Positions 1 through 9,233 of a stretch of 64,000 nucleotides of DNA are shown one piece after another. Source of the stretch: Leptospira yanagawae serovar Saopaulo str. Sao Paulo = ATCC 700523 (lineage in GTDB: Bacteria > Spirochaetota > Leptospiria > Leptospirales > Leptospiraceae); the NCBI RefSeq assembly GCF_000332475.2, contig NZ_AOGX02000039.1:30001-94000 (forward strand). The letters are read 5' to 3'. Under the pieces are notes generated by a model. That model was not told where the DNA came from, made no database searches, and saw only the letters and a list, made by a program, of their open reading frames with translations. Numbering within the stretch: the stretch's first letter is position 1; every line of letters starts with the position of its first letter. Both the position numbers and the translations under genes were made by a program.

Positions 1-48
1 CTGTAAAATTCCTATGATGTGGCAAAAACCACGAAGCTGAAATGGAAT

Positions 49-1818
49 ATGAAAATCAAAACTCTTTGCAAACTTACGCTCGCTCTTATTTTTTCAATAC
101 TTACATTCACTCAATGTAAAATCTTCAAAGAATCGGACCTAGATCCAAATAGCAAATTATCTAATTTGCTCAACTTATTCAGAACCGCTTCGTTCATCGA
201 TGCGTTTAATGGAATGAGCCAAACGTTGATGATCGTTCAAATTACTGATTCATTAGGGAATCCGATAGCGGGTGGCGAACTCGTATATTCTGTATACAAC
301 GAAAATGATGAAAACAATGTTGCCGTCTCTGATTTTGGAAACACTGGGAATTATAGTCCCTATAAAAATACACTTGGTGCAAACGGAAGGACAATTTTAA
401 AATTTAGCGAAAGAGGGATCGCAGAAGGAATTGTATACCGAAATCCAGGAGATACGAACCCAATCGGTAGTTTCCGTTTTCGAAATTATAAAGGGATTAC
501 CATTGAAACATTTTCATTTTACAGTGTCTCTGGTGAGATCAAAGTCAACGTAGAAGACCTTTCCAATTATCCAAATCCAATCGGATACATCACGAATATG
601 GTTCCCATTGGCACTGCGAATGGACGAAGCTTCTTAATTGGAAAAATCTTTTATACTTTTGATGGAGGAAGTGTAAATGGAAGGTACGAAAATTACATAC
701 TTTCAAGTGCAGATGGAGTCACCTATGACCAAGTCATCCCATTAAACGCAAACGAATTTGTTTCGAGCACTGGAAGTAAAAGAACCCTTCACTCCGCAAT
801 CGCATACGACGGAACACGTTATGTAGTTTTTGTCAATGAAGTCGAATTGGATTCTGGAAACTTTGTAATCGGAAATCGCAATTTAGCTTTTTCTTTCTTC
901 ACTACTTCTCCCTCCTATGTTGCTTTAGATCCAATTGTTTTATCACTACCAAACGGAATTCAAATTCTAAACCCTTTGGGATCCGCAGCTCTCAAAACAT
1001 TTGAACATCCTATGTTTTCTGTGGGGAATCGTTTTTTCGTTGTTGCAGACAATGCAAGTTTTGCTCCACAAAGAGAAGTGCCATACCTAGTTTCACTTAC
1101 GGACTCAAATCATGTTGAGCTTTCTTCCGCCACTTACAATTGTTTACGAACATCGATTAGCGATTTTTCTGCTTATGGAAAACTAACGTTAGGTGATACC
1201 GATTACATACATTGCCCAACAAGTCCAATGCCTGGAACTTCGATCAATGCTACTGTCATCAATGGGAATGACTTGTCATACAATACTCTGACATTTAGCG
1301 GCGGTGTGAGCACCGTAAATTCTTTCCCGAGCGTATTTGCAGACCAACTTATCGGAATTGTGATTGTATCTGGGTCTCCCAGAGGGTCCCTATTACCAAC
1401 TGGATCTTACCTGAGCAATGGAGCTAATATTAGTTTCTCTTCAAACATCCCCAATTTTATCGTTCCATTTGGAAGTTCCAATCCATTATTACGAAACATC
1501 ACATCATCGCTAGATGTTGGTTTTGCGATTACTGCCGACAATCCCAATTTGGAAACGGCAACCAATCGCGCCATCATCAAAATCACAAACCAACTTGATT
1601 CAGGAACCGTATACAACCTGCCAAGCACCCAACCGATCTTTAACGAAAACACAACGACTCACAGGCAATTTTTTTCCACACACGGGAATCTCACTTATTC
1701 TTGGGATGCACTACAATCTGTGACAAGTCCAGCTTCAGTTGGCAGTTTTCGATTTTTTGCAACTAGGAATATTGGACCAGATACTTGGAAAGATGTTAAA
1801 CTCATCCGAATCAAATAA
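49..1818 (+). CDS. Large lipoprotein, paralogue of the gene at 2970
   Basis: A predicted lipoprotein of 589 residues. The first 23 residues form a signal peptide (basic start, hydrophobic core) ending in FTQC, a spirochaete-like lipobox. I chose the ATG at 49 because it sets the signal peptide correctly; a GTG at 19 in the same frame would add ten polar residues in front. The mature N-terminus (SDLDPNSKL) and a region with a VYNENDENN/SDFG pattern are shared with the lipoprotein at 2970, so the two are duplicates. No catalytic motif is visible, and the C-terminal two thirds look beta-rich. It is probably anchored to the inner or outer leaflet of the outer membrane. Function unknown. Confidence 0.75.
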   Translation: MKIKTLCKLTLALIFSILTFTQCKIFKESDLDPNSKLSNLLNLFRTASFIDAFNGMSQTLMIVQITDSLGNPIAGGELVYSVYNENDENNVAVSDFGNTGNYSPYKNTLGANGRTILKFSERGIAEGIVYRNPGDTNPIGSFRFRNYKGITIETFSFYSVSGEIKVNVEDLSNYPNPIGYITNMVPIGTANGRSFLIGKIFYTFDGGSVNGRYENYILSSADGVTYDQVIPLNANEFVSSTGSKRTLHSAIAYDGTRYVVFVNEVELDSGNFVIGNRNLAFSFFTTSPSYVALDPIVLSLPNGIQILNPLGSAALKTFEHPMFSVGNRFFVVADNASFAPQREVPYLVSLTDSNHVELSSATYNCLRTSISDFSAYGKLTLGDTDYIHCPTSPMPGTSINATVINGNDLSYNTLTFSGGVSTVNSFPSVFADQLIGIVIVSGSPRGSLLPTGSYLSNGANISFSSNIPNFIVPFGSSNPLLRNITSSLDVGFAITADNPNLETATNRAIIKITNQLDSGTVYNLPSTQPIFNENTTTHRQFFSTHGNLTYSWDALQSVTSPASVGSFRFFATRNIGPDTWKDVKLIRIK

Positions 1819-1929
1819 TCAATTCTTATGATGTACCGAATGATTCTCGATCGATACCAAAGCAAATTTTCACTTGCAATTTATTGAATGAATGTAAGTT
1901 TTTAATCATCCCTTCTTGGATTCCCATAT

Positions 1930-2958
1930 ATGAAAAAAATCATTCTTTTCTCTTTCCTTATCTTGTTTTCGTTTCCCCTACTCGCTGTAAATACAGTGAT
2001 CTTAAAAAATGGTAAAACGATCAAAGGGAAGGTAACGGACCAAAACGAAAAAGGTCTCACTGTCCAAACAAGCGAAGGTACGCAAACTTTCCCCAAATCA
2101 CAAATTTTGAAAGTTGTATATAAAGATGTGAGTGCAGAAGAAGCGGATAAAATCCGACTCGCAGAAGAAAAAAAATTAAGGGAAAAAGAAGAAAAAGAAA
2201 AGGCCAAACTAGAAAAAGAAAGATTAATCGCAGAGGCCAAAGAACAAAAACGATTAGAAGAAGAAGCGAAACTTGCCGAAAAACAAAGGTTAGAGGATGA
2301 GAAAAACAAAGAAACCCAAGCAGAAAAAGAAGCAAAAACCGAAGCAGAATGGTTAGCGACAAGGCAATTGGGTCCCTCTCCTTCTGCAAAAGAATGTGGA
2401 GGCCGGTTGGCACTCATTTGGCGATCTGCGATCATTCCTGGTTGGGGGCAATTTTGTGGTGGGCAAAAGGTTTCCGCAGGAACGTTTTCAGTTTTATTTT
2501 TTGGATCCCTATTCTATACATTGGGTCCTCTTCGCACGGAAGAACAAAATGCAAAATCACATTATGAGACAATGGTGTTAGTGAATCAAATCAGTGGACC
2601 AGGGACGAGGTTCAATGCGCAAAATATTAGTTTGCCTTCTGAATTTGTTAACAACTTCTTAGAAACATCCATCACAGAAGATTTGATCAAAAAATCACAA
2701 AACAATGCAAAGGGATCGAATACTCGTTACTTAGCAGGGATCGGAATCACAAGTATCATCTACATTACAAATGTAATCCATTCCTATATGATTGGCCGTG
2801 ACCAATACCCGGAAAGGCCAGTGGTACATCTAGAAGGGAAACAATTCAAAGAAGGATGGGACTTTGAATCACGATGGGATAAACCGATGGGTTTAACCAA
2901 CTTCCAACCACAAATGAATGCAGTATACGCCGAAGTTCGTTACTCTTATCTATTTTAA
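1930..2958 (+). CDS. Exported coiled-coil protein with C-terminal membrane domain (DUF5683-like)
   Basis: A protein of 342 residues. An N-terminal signal peptide (about residues 1-19) is followed by a small beta domain that starts VILKNGKTIKGKV. Residues about 70-140 are a Lys/Glu/Ala-rich coiled coil. From about residue 155 the motif RSAIIPGWGQ begins a segment with two hydrophobic stretches, typical of DUF5683-type membrane domains. It sits 11 bp before the lipoprotein at 2970 and between two paralogous lipoproteins, so it may be cotranscribed with the second. The role is unknown; an envelope scaffold is a guess from the coiled coil and membrane segments. Confidence 0.7.
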   Translation: MKKIILFSFLILFSFPLLAVNTVILKNGKTIKGKVTDQNEKGLTVQTSEGTQTFPKSQILKVVYKDVSAEEADKIRLAEEKKLREKEEKEKAKLEKERLIAEAKEQKRLEEEAKLAEKQRLEDEKNKETQAEKEAKTEAEWLATRQLGPSPSAKECGGRLALIWRSAIIPGWGQFCGGQKVSAGTFSVLFFGSLFYTLGPLRTEEQNAKSHYETMVLVNQISGPGTRFNAQNISLPSEFVNNFLETSITEDLIKKSQNNAKGSNTRYLAGIGITSIIYITNVIHSYMIGRDQYPERPVVHLEGKQFKEGWDFESRWDKPMGLTNFQPQMNAVYAEVRYSYLF

Positions 2959-2969
2959 AGGAGAAACTT

Positions 2970-4691
2970 ATGAAACGAATTGTATCCCTTTTAGTTTTGT
3001 TCTTTTACTTCACCCAATGCAGCATCTTCAAACCGTCGAATCTCGATCCTCGCGAGGATTTAGGGACTTTGCAATCACTCCTCCGATTGCTTGCCTTAGC
3101 TGATGCATTCAATACCCAAAGCCAATCCGTTGTATTTATGAAATTCACCGATAGCAGTGGCACTCCATACTCGGGAGGTGCTGTCGAATATTCCGTGTTC
3201 AACGAAGCGGATGAAAATGGAGTAGCAACATCTGACTTCGGAGAAACTGGGAATGTTCGAACCTACACCGCCACATTAGATAACTTTGGAAGAGGATTTT
3301 TGTTTTTTAGCGAAAGGGGGATTGCAAAACTCAATTTAAAAAATGCAGCCAATACTTTTGTAGGAACTGCTGATTTCCGAATCTATAATGGCATCAACAA
3401 ACAATCCTTTTCTCTTTTAAACCAAACAGGCAATGCCCAATTCTTAGTGGAAGATCTAGCCAATTACCGCAACCGTTTGGCCACCAATTTCACCTTCACT
3501 CCTCTTGGGTCTGCCAATGGAAGGCAGTTTATTTATCTTGAAGTACAAACATCATTTACAGCAACAGATAGAAATACGTCCATCGGTTATATAGCCTCTT
3601 CTGCTGATGGAGAGTATTATGACGCCGTAACAAGAATTGATGGTGTCACAATTGAAAAAAATGTTACGTATGAAATCATTTTAAAAATCTCCAATCCAGT
3701 ATTCAACGGTTCCGAATATATCTTTTTCTTATCCGAAGAGAAAAGAGATTATTCACCACCGAATAATTTCCAATCGAATAAAAACTTAGCTTTGCGTATC
3801 TCTGCTTTCTCGCCTCCCAGTTCGGCGACTGTGCAACTTAAAAACTTACCAACGAACTATCGTTTTTTTAATGGTGCAAATGGTAATTGGTATTACCCGG
3901 CATTGTATCTAGGGGATGGCCGGTATATGGCAACGCCAACATTATCAGGAGCGCCTCGCCCTATATTATTTTATTTAGATACAGATACAAGTTCTGATTT
4001 AATCAGCGATTTTAGTTGTACGATTTCAGCTATTGACCGTGATTTGCTTGGGTTCCAATTGGTAACCTATTCTGGAATCAACTATTTACAGTGCCCACAA
4101 AATTATGCAGGAACTTCTTATGTAATTCGAAGCATTCGAGCATCGGATTTGATTTTTAACCAAATCAACTTTACTGCTGCTGCAAATTTTGACTCCCCTG
4201 TTTTCCAAGTCGAAGGCAAATTGATGGCACTCACTGGATCCTCGCCTTTTAGTGGAGTTACTTTCCCCACAGGTTCCTATACAAACCTAAATCCAACCAT
4301 AACGCAAAACGCAACGATTACAAATTTCAACACTTCTTCAATAGGAGGGACCACCTCTCGTTTAAGAACAATCAAAAGTTCCAATTCAAATCATTACTTT
4401 GTGTTATCAAATTCACCTACCTTTACTGCACTGCCTACGAATGTTCAAATCTTCCGAAGTAATGATGGCGTAAACAGTGTAACTTCCATACCTGCAACTC
4501 CATTTTCTCTTTCAGAATACAGTGTTGCGATCATAAGCCCAGAACAAATCCAATCAACAAATGGATTATTAAATTATAGTTATGCTAAGTCTTTTTCTAA
4601 CGGATCAGTAAATTTACCTGTATACTTTACCCGATTCACAAATTCCGATGGAACCTGGGAAGATTTGCCTAGACTCATCAAAATCAAATGA
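2970..4691 (+). CDS. Large lipoprotein, paralogue of the gene at 49
   Basis: A predicted lipoprotein of 573 residues with a signal peptide ending in FTQC at residue 17. An AAAGGAGA ribosome site lies just before the ATG. It matches the gene at 49 at the mature start (FKxSxLDP), in the block around SVFNEADENG...SDFGETGN, and in the FSERGIAK segment, but the C-terminal part has diverged. Both proteins end in a conserved short tail (W.D...LI.IK). It converges on the hydrolase at 4697 with only 5 bp between them. No enzymatic motif is visible. It is likely a surface or periplasmic lipoprotein of a Leptospira-specific family. Confidence 0.75.
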   Translation: MKRIVSLLVLFFYFTQCSIFKPSNLDPREDLGTLQSLLRLLALADAFNTQSQSVVFMKFTDSSGTPYSGGAVEYSVFNEADENGVATSDFGETGNVRTYTATLDNFGRGFLFFSERGIAKLNLKNAANTFVGTADFRIYNGINKQSFSLLNQTGNAQFLVEDLANYRNRLATNFTFTPLGSANGRQFIYLEVQTSFTATDRNTSIGYIASSADGEYYDAVTRIDGVTIEKNVTYEIILKISNPVFNGSEYIFFLSEEKRDYSPPNNFQSNKNLALRISAFSPPSSATVQLKNLPTNYRFFNGANGNWYYPALYLGDGRYMATPTLSGAPRPILFYLDTDTSSDLISDFSCTISAIDRDLLGFQLVTYSGINYLQCPQNYAGTSYVIRSIRASDLIFNQINFTAAANFDSPVFQVEGKLMALTGSSPFSGVTFPTGSYTNLNPTITQNATITNFNTSSIGGTTSRLRTIKSSNSNHYFVLSNSPTFTALPTNVQIFRSNDGVNSVTSIPATPFSLSEYSVAIISPEQIQSTNGLLNYSYAKSFSNGSVNLPVYFTRFTNSDGTWEDLPRLIKIK

Positions 4692-4696
4692 TTTAT

Positions 4697-5605
4697 TTAT
4701 TTGTTTAATCGAAATTCTTTAAAAAAATTTGTGATGCTCGTTTCATACTCGTTGGAAGGGCTTTGTAATGGTTTGGAATCTTCCTTTGGCATTGCATACA
4801 AAACAATTTGTTTCGATTTTGTTTTGATATTTGTAAAAATCATTTCGGAATCAGTTTTTTTCGTCTCATTCTCGCTAGGTGCCAAAATCAATACAGGTTG
4901 TGTGATGAGTTTCGCTGTATTTGCAGGAGATACATCGTTCACAAGAAAATCACCTCGCAATTCAGAGATCGAAAGACTTAAAGGTGTGACGATCCGACTG
5001 GCTTCCGTAAATTGATTCACAAACATATCTTCAATCCAAGACCTCATATCGCGGTAGGAAGAATCAGCGATGATAAACCCGAATTCAAACTGGCCATCGG
5101 CATATTGTAAGGCAGTTGCCCCCCCAAAATCCAATCCAAATATTCCAATTCGGTCTTCAGGTATGTTATCGATTTCTGAAAAATATTCTACGGCCCTTTC
5201 TAAATCCATTTTCTCGTAAAATCCATATGTTGTGCTAGAGCCGTCACTTTCGCCATGCGCTCTCGCATCATATAAAAACAAACTACATCCTTGCCTCCAA
5301 AAAATGGGTGCATATGGCATCATTTGGTTTCTGGACTTTCCGAGGCCATGCAAAAGAATAACACCACAGTTTTGTTTTTTAGAATGTTTAAAATACCATC
5401 CTCGGAGTCGTAAGGTTCCGTTTTGGAATCGAATTGCCTCTGGCTCAGGCAACGCAAATTCAGAAAATGTTGTTTCGGATAATTTTTCTCTTACGTCTAT
5501 AGAAACCAAGGATGAGGGAGAGAGAATCAAATTGGAAAAAGAATACGCAGCGACTAGCAAAAACAATGCGAAGATAAAAACAAGGGAACCAATCAATTTT
5601 TTCAT
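4697..5605 (-). CDS. Alpha/beta hydrolase with N-terminal membrane anchor
   Basis: A 302-residue alpha/beta-hydrolase-fold protein. The open frame extends upstream, but the start at 5605 (MKKLIGS) gives a clean hydrophobic signal anchor, while the longer version adds 94 residues of unlikely, non-hydrophobic sequence. Visible fold elements are the oxyanion-type LLHGLGKS strand and loop and the nucleophile-elbow region GIFGLDFGGATA. At the elbow the usual G-x-S-x-G serine position is occupied by Asp (GLDFG), so the nucleophile may be Asp or the enzyme atypical. A RAHGESDG loop is also typical. The substrate is unknown. It diverges from the lipoprotein at 5733. Confidence 0.7.
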   Translation of the reverse strand: MKKLIGSLVFIFALFLLVAAYSFSNLILSPSSLVSIDVREKLSETTFSEFALPEPEAIRFQNGTLRLRGWYFKHSKKQNCGVILLHGLGKSRNQMMPYAPIFWRQGCSLFLYDARAHGESDGSSTTYGFYEKMDLERAVEYFSEIDNIPEDRIGIFGLDFGGATALQYADGQFEFGFIIADSSYRDMRSWIEDMFVNQFTEASRIVTPLSLSISELRGDFLVNDVSPANTAKLITQPVLILAPSENETKKTDSEMIFTNIKTKSKQIVLYAMPKEDSKPLQSPSNEYETSITNFFKEFRLNK

Positions 5606-5732
5606 GTTCAAGTGCCTAAGAGGAAAATCTAGGAGAAAGGAAATGTGGAAAGCGAATTTTGGAAAATCTCCTAATTTGACCCGAAAAAGAATTGCTCTCT
5701 CGTATTCCATCCCATCATCTTTAAGGAAATCT

Positions 5733-6350
5733 ATGAAACCATATTTAGCGTTTTTCACTTTACTGCTTAGTATTTCCCTTGGGAATTGTCGAACGATGGA
5801 TGCCGCCATCCAATACCCTGACGTTGGGAAATCCAATTTAGGAATTTCCAAAGTTGCGGTTCTTGTTTTCGACATCGAAGAGGCCAAATGGGGTGATGAA
5901 TTTACCGATGCAGTGTCCCTTCAAATTGCCAAATCTCTTCCCTTTAAGGTGATTGAAAGGGAACAACTTTCAAAAGTAGTAAATGAACAAAGTTTTTCCA
6001 AAACAGGAATCATTGATACGCAAACAGCCGTTAGACTTGGAAAAGTTTTGGGTGTTGATGCATTGGTATTTGGCCGTGGCTCTTCCCTTAAAAAATTCGA
6101 TGAAAAAGGAAAACTCATTCCTAATTTAGTGGATACAGTGTCTTTAAAAATCGTTCATATCGAGTCAGGTCATGTGATCGTCAATGCGAGAAAAAAGCCA
6201 GGTGCCGATTGGACATTTGGCCGTCTGATCCAATACAGCTTGGGTTTGGGTTTGGTATGGAATCGTGAGGATATCTTAATTGCAACAAGTGAATACGACT
6301 TCGTTGCTGAAAGTTTAGTGGATACCATTGTCAGCGAACTAAAAAAATGA
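5733..6350 (+). CDS. CsgG/LpoB-like lipoprotein
   Basis: A 205-residue lipoprotein. The frame is open much further upstream, but the ATG at 5733 follows AAGGAAAT and gives a signal peptide ending LGNC at residue 19; the upstream part is the antisense of the neighbouring hydrolase. The mature domain has the pattern KVAVLVFDIEEAKWG...KSLPFKVIEREQLSKVVNEQ...TAVRLGKVLGVDALVFG, which matches the CsgG/LpoB/curli-assembly-like fold, in which such proteins act as periplasmic lipoprotein partners of envelope enzymes or transporters. The specific partner cannot be told from the sequence, and the downstream gene (Dps) is unrelated. Confidence 0.75.
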   Translation: MKPYLAFFTLLLSISLGNCRTMDAAIQYPDVGKSNLGISKVAVLVFDIEEAKWGDEFTDAVSLQIAKSLPFKVIEREQLSKVVNEQSFSKTGIIDTQTAVRLGKVLGVDALVFGRGSSLKKFDEKGKLIPNLVDTVSLKIVHIESGHVIVNARKKPGADWTFGRLIQYSLGLGLVWNREDILIATSEYDFVAESLVDTIVSELKK

Positions 6351-6385
6351 GATTGTCAATGATTGGTTTCAAATGATCAGAAATT

Positions 6386-6412
6386 TTGAATGCAGTCATT
6401 TTTAAATACAAT
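6386..6412 (+). promoter_or_regulatory. Possible sigma-70 promoter of dps
   Basis: TTGAAT (6386-6391) and TACAAT (6407-6412) with a 15-bp spacer, or TTTGAA with a 16-bp spacer, lie 26 bp before the dps ATG. A good ribosome site, GGGAG, follows. I see no clear PerR or Fur box. Confidence 0.35.
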
Positions 6413-6438
6413 AGTAAAAACAAAATTGGGAGAACTAC

Positions 6439-6909
6439 ATGAAGATTAACATTGGAATTCCAGAAGAAGAAAGAAGTGCCATTTCGGAATCATTAAAAAA
6501 ACTTTTGGCTGATACGTACACTCTGTACCAAAAAACACATAGTTACCATTGGAACGTCACAGGTCCCATGTTCCAAACCCTCCATCTCTTATTCATGACA
6601 CAATACACTGAACTTTGGAATGCAATTGATCCCATTGCAGAAAGGATCCGTTCCCTAGGTTATTATGCACCGATGGGAGGTTGGGAATTTGCAAAGTATT
6701 CCAGTATCTCGGAAGACAAAGAAGTTCCCAAAGCAAAAGAAATGATCCAAAACCTAGTAGCCGGCAATGAGGCGGTCATTCGCACAGCTCGTGCTGCTTA
6801 TGCACCAGCCGAAAAAGGAAATGACCAAGCAACACTCGACCTCTTAACACAAAGACTAGACATCCACGAAAAAACAGCTTGGATGTTACGTTCGTTACTT
6901 GAAGAATAA
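6439..6909 (+). CDS. dps: Dps-family DNA-protecting ferritin
   Basis: A 156-residue Dps protein. Dps dodecamers oxidise Fe2+ with peroxide, store the ferric core and often coat DNA in starvation. The diagnostic segment [12 protein letters not shown] lies at residues 34-45. The inter-subunit ferroxidase ligands are visible at the family spacing: H37, H49, D64 and E68. The length is normal for the family and no extra DNA-binding N-terminal tail is present. It is monocistronic: a promoter-like sequence precedes it and a hairpin at 6918-6946 follows the stop. Confidence 0.93.
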   Translation: MKINIGIPEEERSAISESLKKLLADTYTLYQKTHSYHWNVTGPMFQTLHLLFMTQYTELWNAIDPIAERIRSLGYYAPMGGWEFAKYSSISEDKEVPKAKEMIQNLVAGNEAVIRTARAAYAPAEKGNDQATLDLLTQRLDIHEKTAWMLRSLLEE

Positions 6910-6917
6910 GTGAATTT

Positions 6918-6946
6918 GAACAGTAGTCAAAACTAGACTGCTGTTC
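6918..6946 (+). terminator. Hairpin after dps, probable terminator
   Basis: An 11-bp stem (GAACAGTAGTC / GACTGCTGTTC, one G-U pair) with a 7-nt loop begins 8 bp after the dps stop. No strong U-run follows, so it may instead stabilise the mRNA end. Confidence 0.5.
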
Positions 6947-7010
6947 GTAAAACATGGTTTATCACTACATTTTCTTTTTTTTCAAATCCCATCTAACAAA
7001 CATTTTTTCC

Positions 7011-7038
7011 TTGCGTACGTTTTATACATTAGTATAAC
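7011..7038 (+). promoter_or_regulatory. Possible promoter of the lipoprotein at 7061
   Basis: TTGCGT (7011-7016) and TATAAC (7033-7038) are separated by 16 bp, 22 bp before the TTG start. The -10 matches consensus at 5 of 6 positions; the -35 is weak. Confidence 0.35.
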
Positions 7039-7060
7039 TACCAGTTACACGAGGAAAAAA

Positions 7061-8140
7061 TTGAAAAACACAATTCTAAAACCAACCATCTACCTTTTAA
7101 TTTTTTTAGGAATTTTCCTAATAGGATGCAACGACAAAAAAGACAATACGACCACGAACCTATTGGCCCTTTATTTGTTTTCAGGTGATCCTACTGATAC
7201 AACCAATTTGAATACTCCGCTCGGTCGGGCAAGTGCCACGGCAAATGTGGTTTCTTCGATCTCTGCGAATTCCACCACAAGTTCCAATTCTGGGAATTTT
7301 ACGATGAGAAATCCGAACACAAAACAACCCTTAGACAAACAGTTGCTAGCAGCCATTGTCAAAATTTACCAACACGGGAAAGATCCAGTAGTGGCAAAAG
7401 AGGAAATTTCAAAAATTGTAAAAGAAAATTTTATACAAAAGGCAAATTCAACAGAAAAAATTCTCACCGCTTGGTCAAGTGCAACATCCGTCAATGGTCG
7501 TAACGAATATACCTATTCTGGAACTTTGAAAGGTAGAATTTTCGAAAAGAAAATGCAAAATATTCCTCTTGGTGGCGGTACAACTTGTCCAATCTTAACT
7601 TACTTCGGAGCATATAGCAATTATAACTCACTACAAGAAAAAGGAACTGCCGTATTCACAAACGGTTTATACTCAGTTAGCCAATCAAATATTTTAGATT
7701 ATCGTAACAAAGCCGATGTTGTGTTCAATGACTTTGGTACGCTATACTCTGATGAATTTGCTTATTATAAAGAATTAAAAAAAAGCAATATATCACTTTT
7801 ACAATCTGATTGTGCGGGTGTTACCAAACTGTATGAAATAGTTGATCGAGTGACGAAACCTGCGACAGTAAATGGTGCACTTAGTTTTGAATCCAGTTAT
7901 GAAGTCGCAAGTAGCCCACCAAACATTAGATTCTATGTAAAATCAAAAGCGAATTCTAATGGATTCGTAATTACTCAAGGCAGTATCACAACGCCCACAC
8001 TTGTTATTGAAAATCTATCGTTTGATGGGGTATTTGATCTTGTAAATTCAGGAACAACTGTTGTTGGAACTGTAAAGGTGACCATTTCTGGTAAAATTAA
8101 TGGTGATGTATTAACAGAGTCTCTCACCATTACATTATAA
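7061..8140 (+). CDS. Hypothetical lipoprotein
   Basis: A predicted 359-residue lipoprotein starting with TTG after a GAGG ribosome site. The signal peptide has a long hydrophobic core and ends LIGC at residue 23. The mature N-terminus is Asn/Thr/Ser-rich and low in complexity, as in many Leptospira lipoproteins, followed by a domain without recognisable motifs that includes a C-x(n)-C pair (TTCPIL and SDCAGV) which could form a disulfide. The C-terminal 100 residues alternate like beta strands. It converges on the HtrA-like gene at 8161. No function can be assigned. Confidence 0.65.
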   Translation: MKNTILKPTIYLLIFLGIFLIGCNDKKDNTTTNLLALYLFSGDPTDTTNLNTPLGRASATANVVSSISANSTTSSNSGNFTMRNPNTKQPLDKQLLAAIVKIYQHGKDPVVAKEEISKIVKENFIQKANSTEKILTAWSSATSVNGRNEYTYSGTLKGRIFEKKMQNIPLGGGTTCPILTYFGAYSNYNSLQEKGTAVFTNGLYSVSQSNILDYRNKADVVFNDFGTLYSDEFAYYKELKKSNISLLQSDCAGVTKLYEIVDRVTKPATVNGALSFESSYEVASSPPNIRFYVKSKANSNGFVITQGSITTPTLVIENLSFDGVFDLVNSGTTVVGTVKVTISGKINGDVLTESLTITL

Positions 8141-8160
8141 ATTCAGAAAAAATGATTGGA

Positions 8161-9150
8161 CTAAGGTTCAATCAGGATTGTTTTTTCGGAACGATTGCGT
8201 ATGATTTTTAACGTAATTCGTTCCGAAGTATCCACTGCTTTAAATCTTTGAAACAATTGCTCATTATTTTTGATTTTGATTCCGTCCACTTCGACGATAA
8301 AATCATATCGTTTCAATCCAGCTTTCTCAGCAGGACTTTTTTCCACTAGATAACTTACCAACACACCTTCATTAGATGGCAAATTTAATTTTTGTATTAG
8401 AAACTCAGTGAGGACTGGTACTTCTACAATGCCTCTTAAAATTTCAGTTTTCGGATGTTCCATATCCTCAACCGAAGACAGAAATTCATTTAAATATTTT
8501 GGTAAAATTGCAAAACCAATTCCCGATTGATTGTGCTCAGAATTTCTAATTTGAAATTGTGCCATCCCTAATAAATTTCCACGAACACCAAATAATGCGG
8601 AACCAGAACTACCTGGCAAAATAGATTGATTCACTTGTAAAAATCCAAGTTCGGAATCAATCGAATCCACACCAATCCTTTCCGGATCTGCCACGAATCC
8701 CGTTGAAAAACTATCTTCAAAACCGATAGGAGCGGAAATTGAAAAATACACTTCACCTCGTTTAGATTTATTGTTGGAGTTAATTTCAAAAAAATCAAAG
8801 TTTTCTTTTGCTTCCAATCGAACCAAAGCAATATCTTTTCGAAGATCCATTGCAATTACTTTTCCAAAATACCGTTTCCCAAGTCCCCCAACTCGCAGAA
8901 CTAGTTTCTTTGTTTGTTCACCAATTACATGAGCACAAGTTAAGACGTTCCCATCTTTAGAAATCAAAAATCCAGAACCAACCCAATGTTTTTTTCCAAA
9001 TAAATCTTCCGAATCAAGGGAGATAGACACAGTCCTTGGAGCATATTTTTGAAAGACCTCATCGTTTGATTGACTAGGGGCGCAATGACAAATGGTTATA
9101 AGAAGTATTAAAAATATAGGATAGATGAAAGAATGAGAATTGAAACGCAT
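8161..9150 (-). CDS. HtrA/DegP-like serine protease, predicted lipoprotein
   Basis: A 329-residue trypsin-like protease with one PDZ domain. The N-terminus is a hydrophobic signal peptide ending TICHC, so it is probably lipidated at C21 or C23. The catalytic triad is visible as H74 (TCAHV), D106 (RKDIALV) and S182 (PGSSGSAL; the family usually has GNSGG). The PDZ domain spans about residues 240-329 with GVLVSYLVEKSPAEKAGL. Proteins of this family degrade or chaperone misfolded envelope proteins in the periplasm. A single PDZ and the lipid anchor suggest a membrane-tethered DegS/HtrA variant. It is the last gene of the minus-strand run starting at 14053, 83 bp after the preceding hydrolase. 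Confidence 0.85.
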   Translation of the reverse strand: MRFNSHSFIYPIFLILLITICHCAPSQSNDEVFQKYAPRTVSISLDSEDLFGKKHWVGSGFLISKDGNVLTCAHVIGEQTKKLVLRVGGLGKRYFGKVIAMDLRKDIALVRLEAKENFDFFEINSNNKSKRGEVYFSISAPIGFEDSFSTGFVADPERIGVDSIDSELGFLQVNQSILPGSSGSALFGVRGNLLGMAQFQIRNSEHNQSGIGFAILPKYLNEFLSSVEDMEHPKTEILRGIVEVPVLTEFLIQKLNLPSNEGVLVSYLVEKSPAEKAGLKRYDFIVEVDGIKIKNNEQLFQRFKAVDTSERITLKIIRNRSEKTILIEP

Positions 9151-9233
9151 AACGACAAATATTCGTTATTTGAATTTTACAAGCAAGAAATTTAAGTTCA
9201 TAACATAACTTGAAATTGGAAAATCCAATTTTG

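Noticed and set aside
1902..2435. Minus-strand Ser/Phe-rich open frame
   Set aside because: Mirror of the Lys/Glu-rich coiled coil of the gene at 1930.
5232..5732. N-terminal extension of the CsgG/LpoB-like gene
   Set aside because: It is the antisense of the hydrolase gene; the lipoprotein signal peptide begins at 5733 after a ribosome site.
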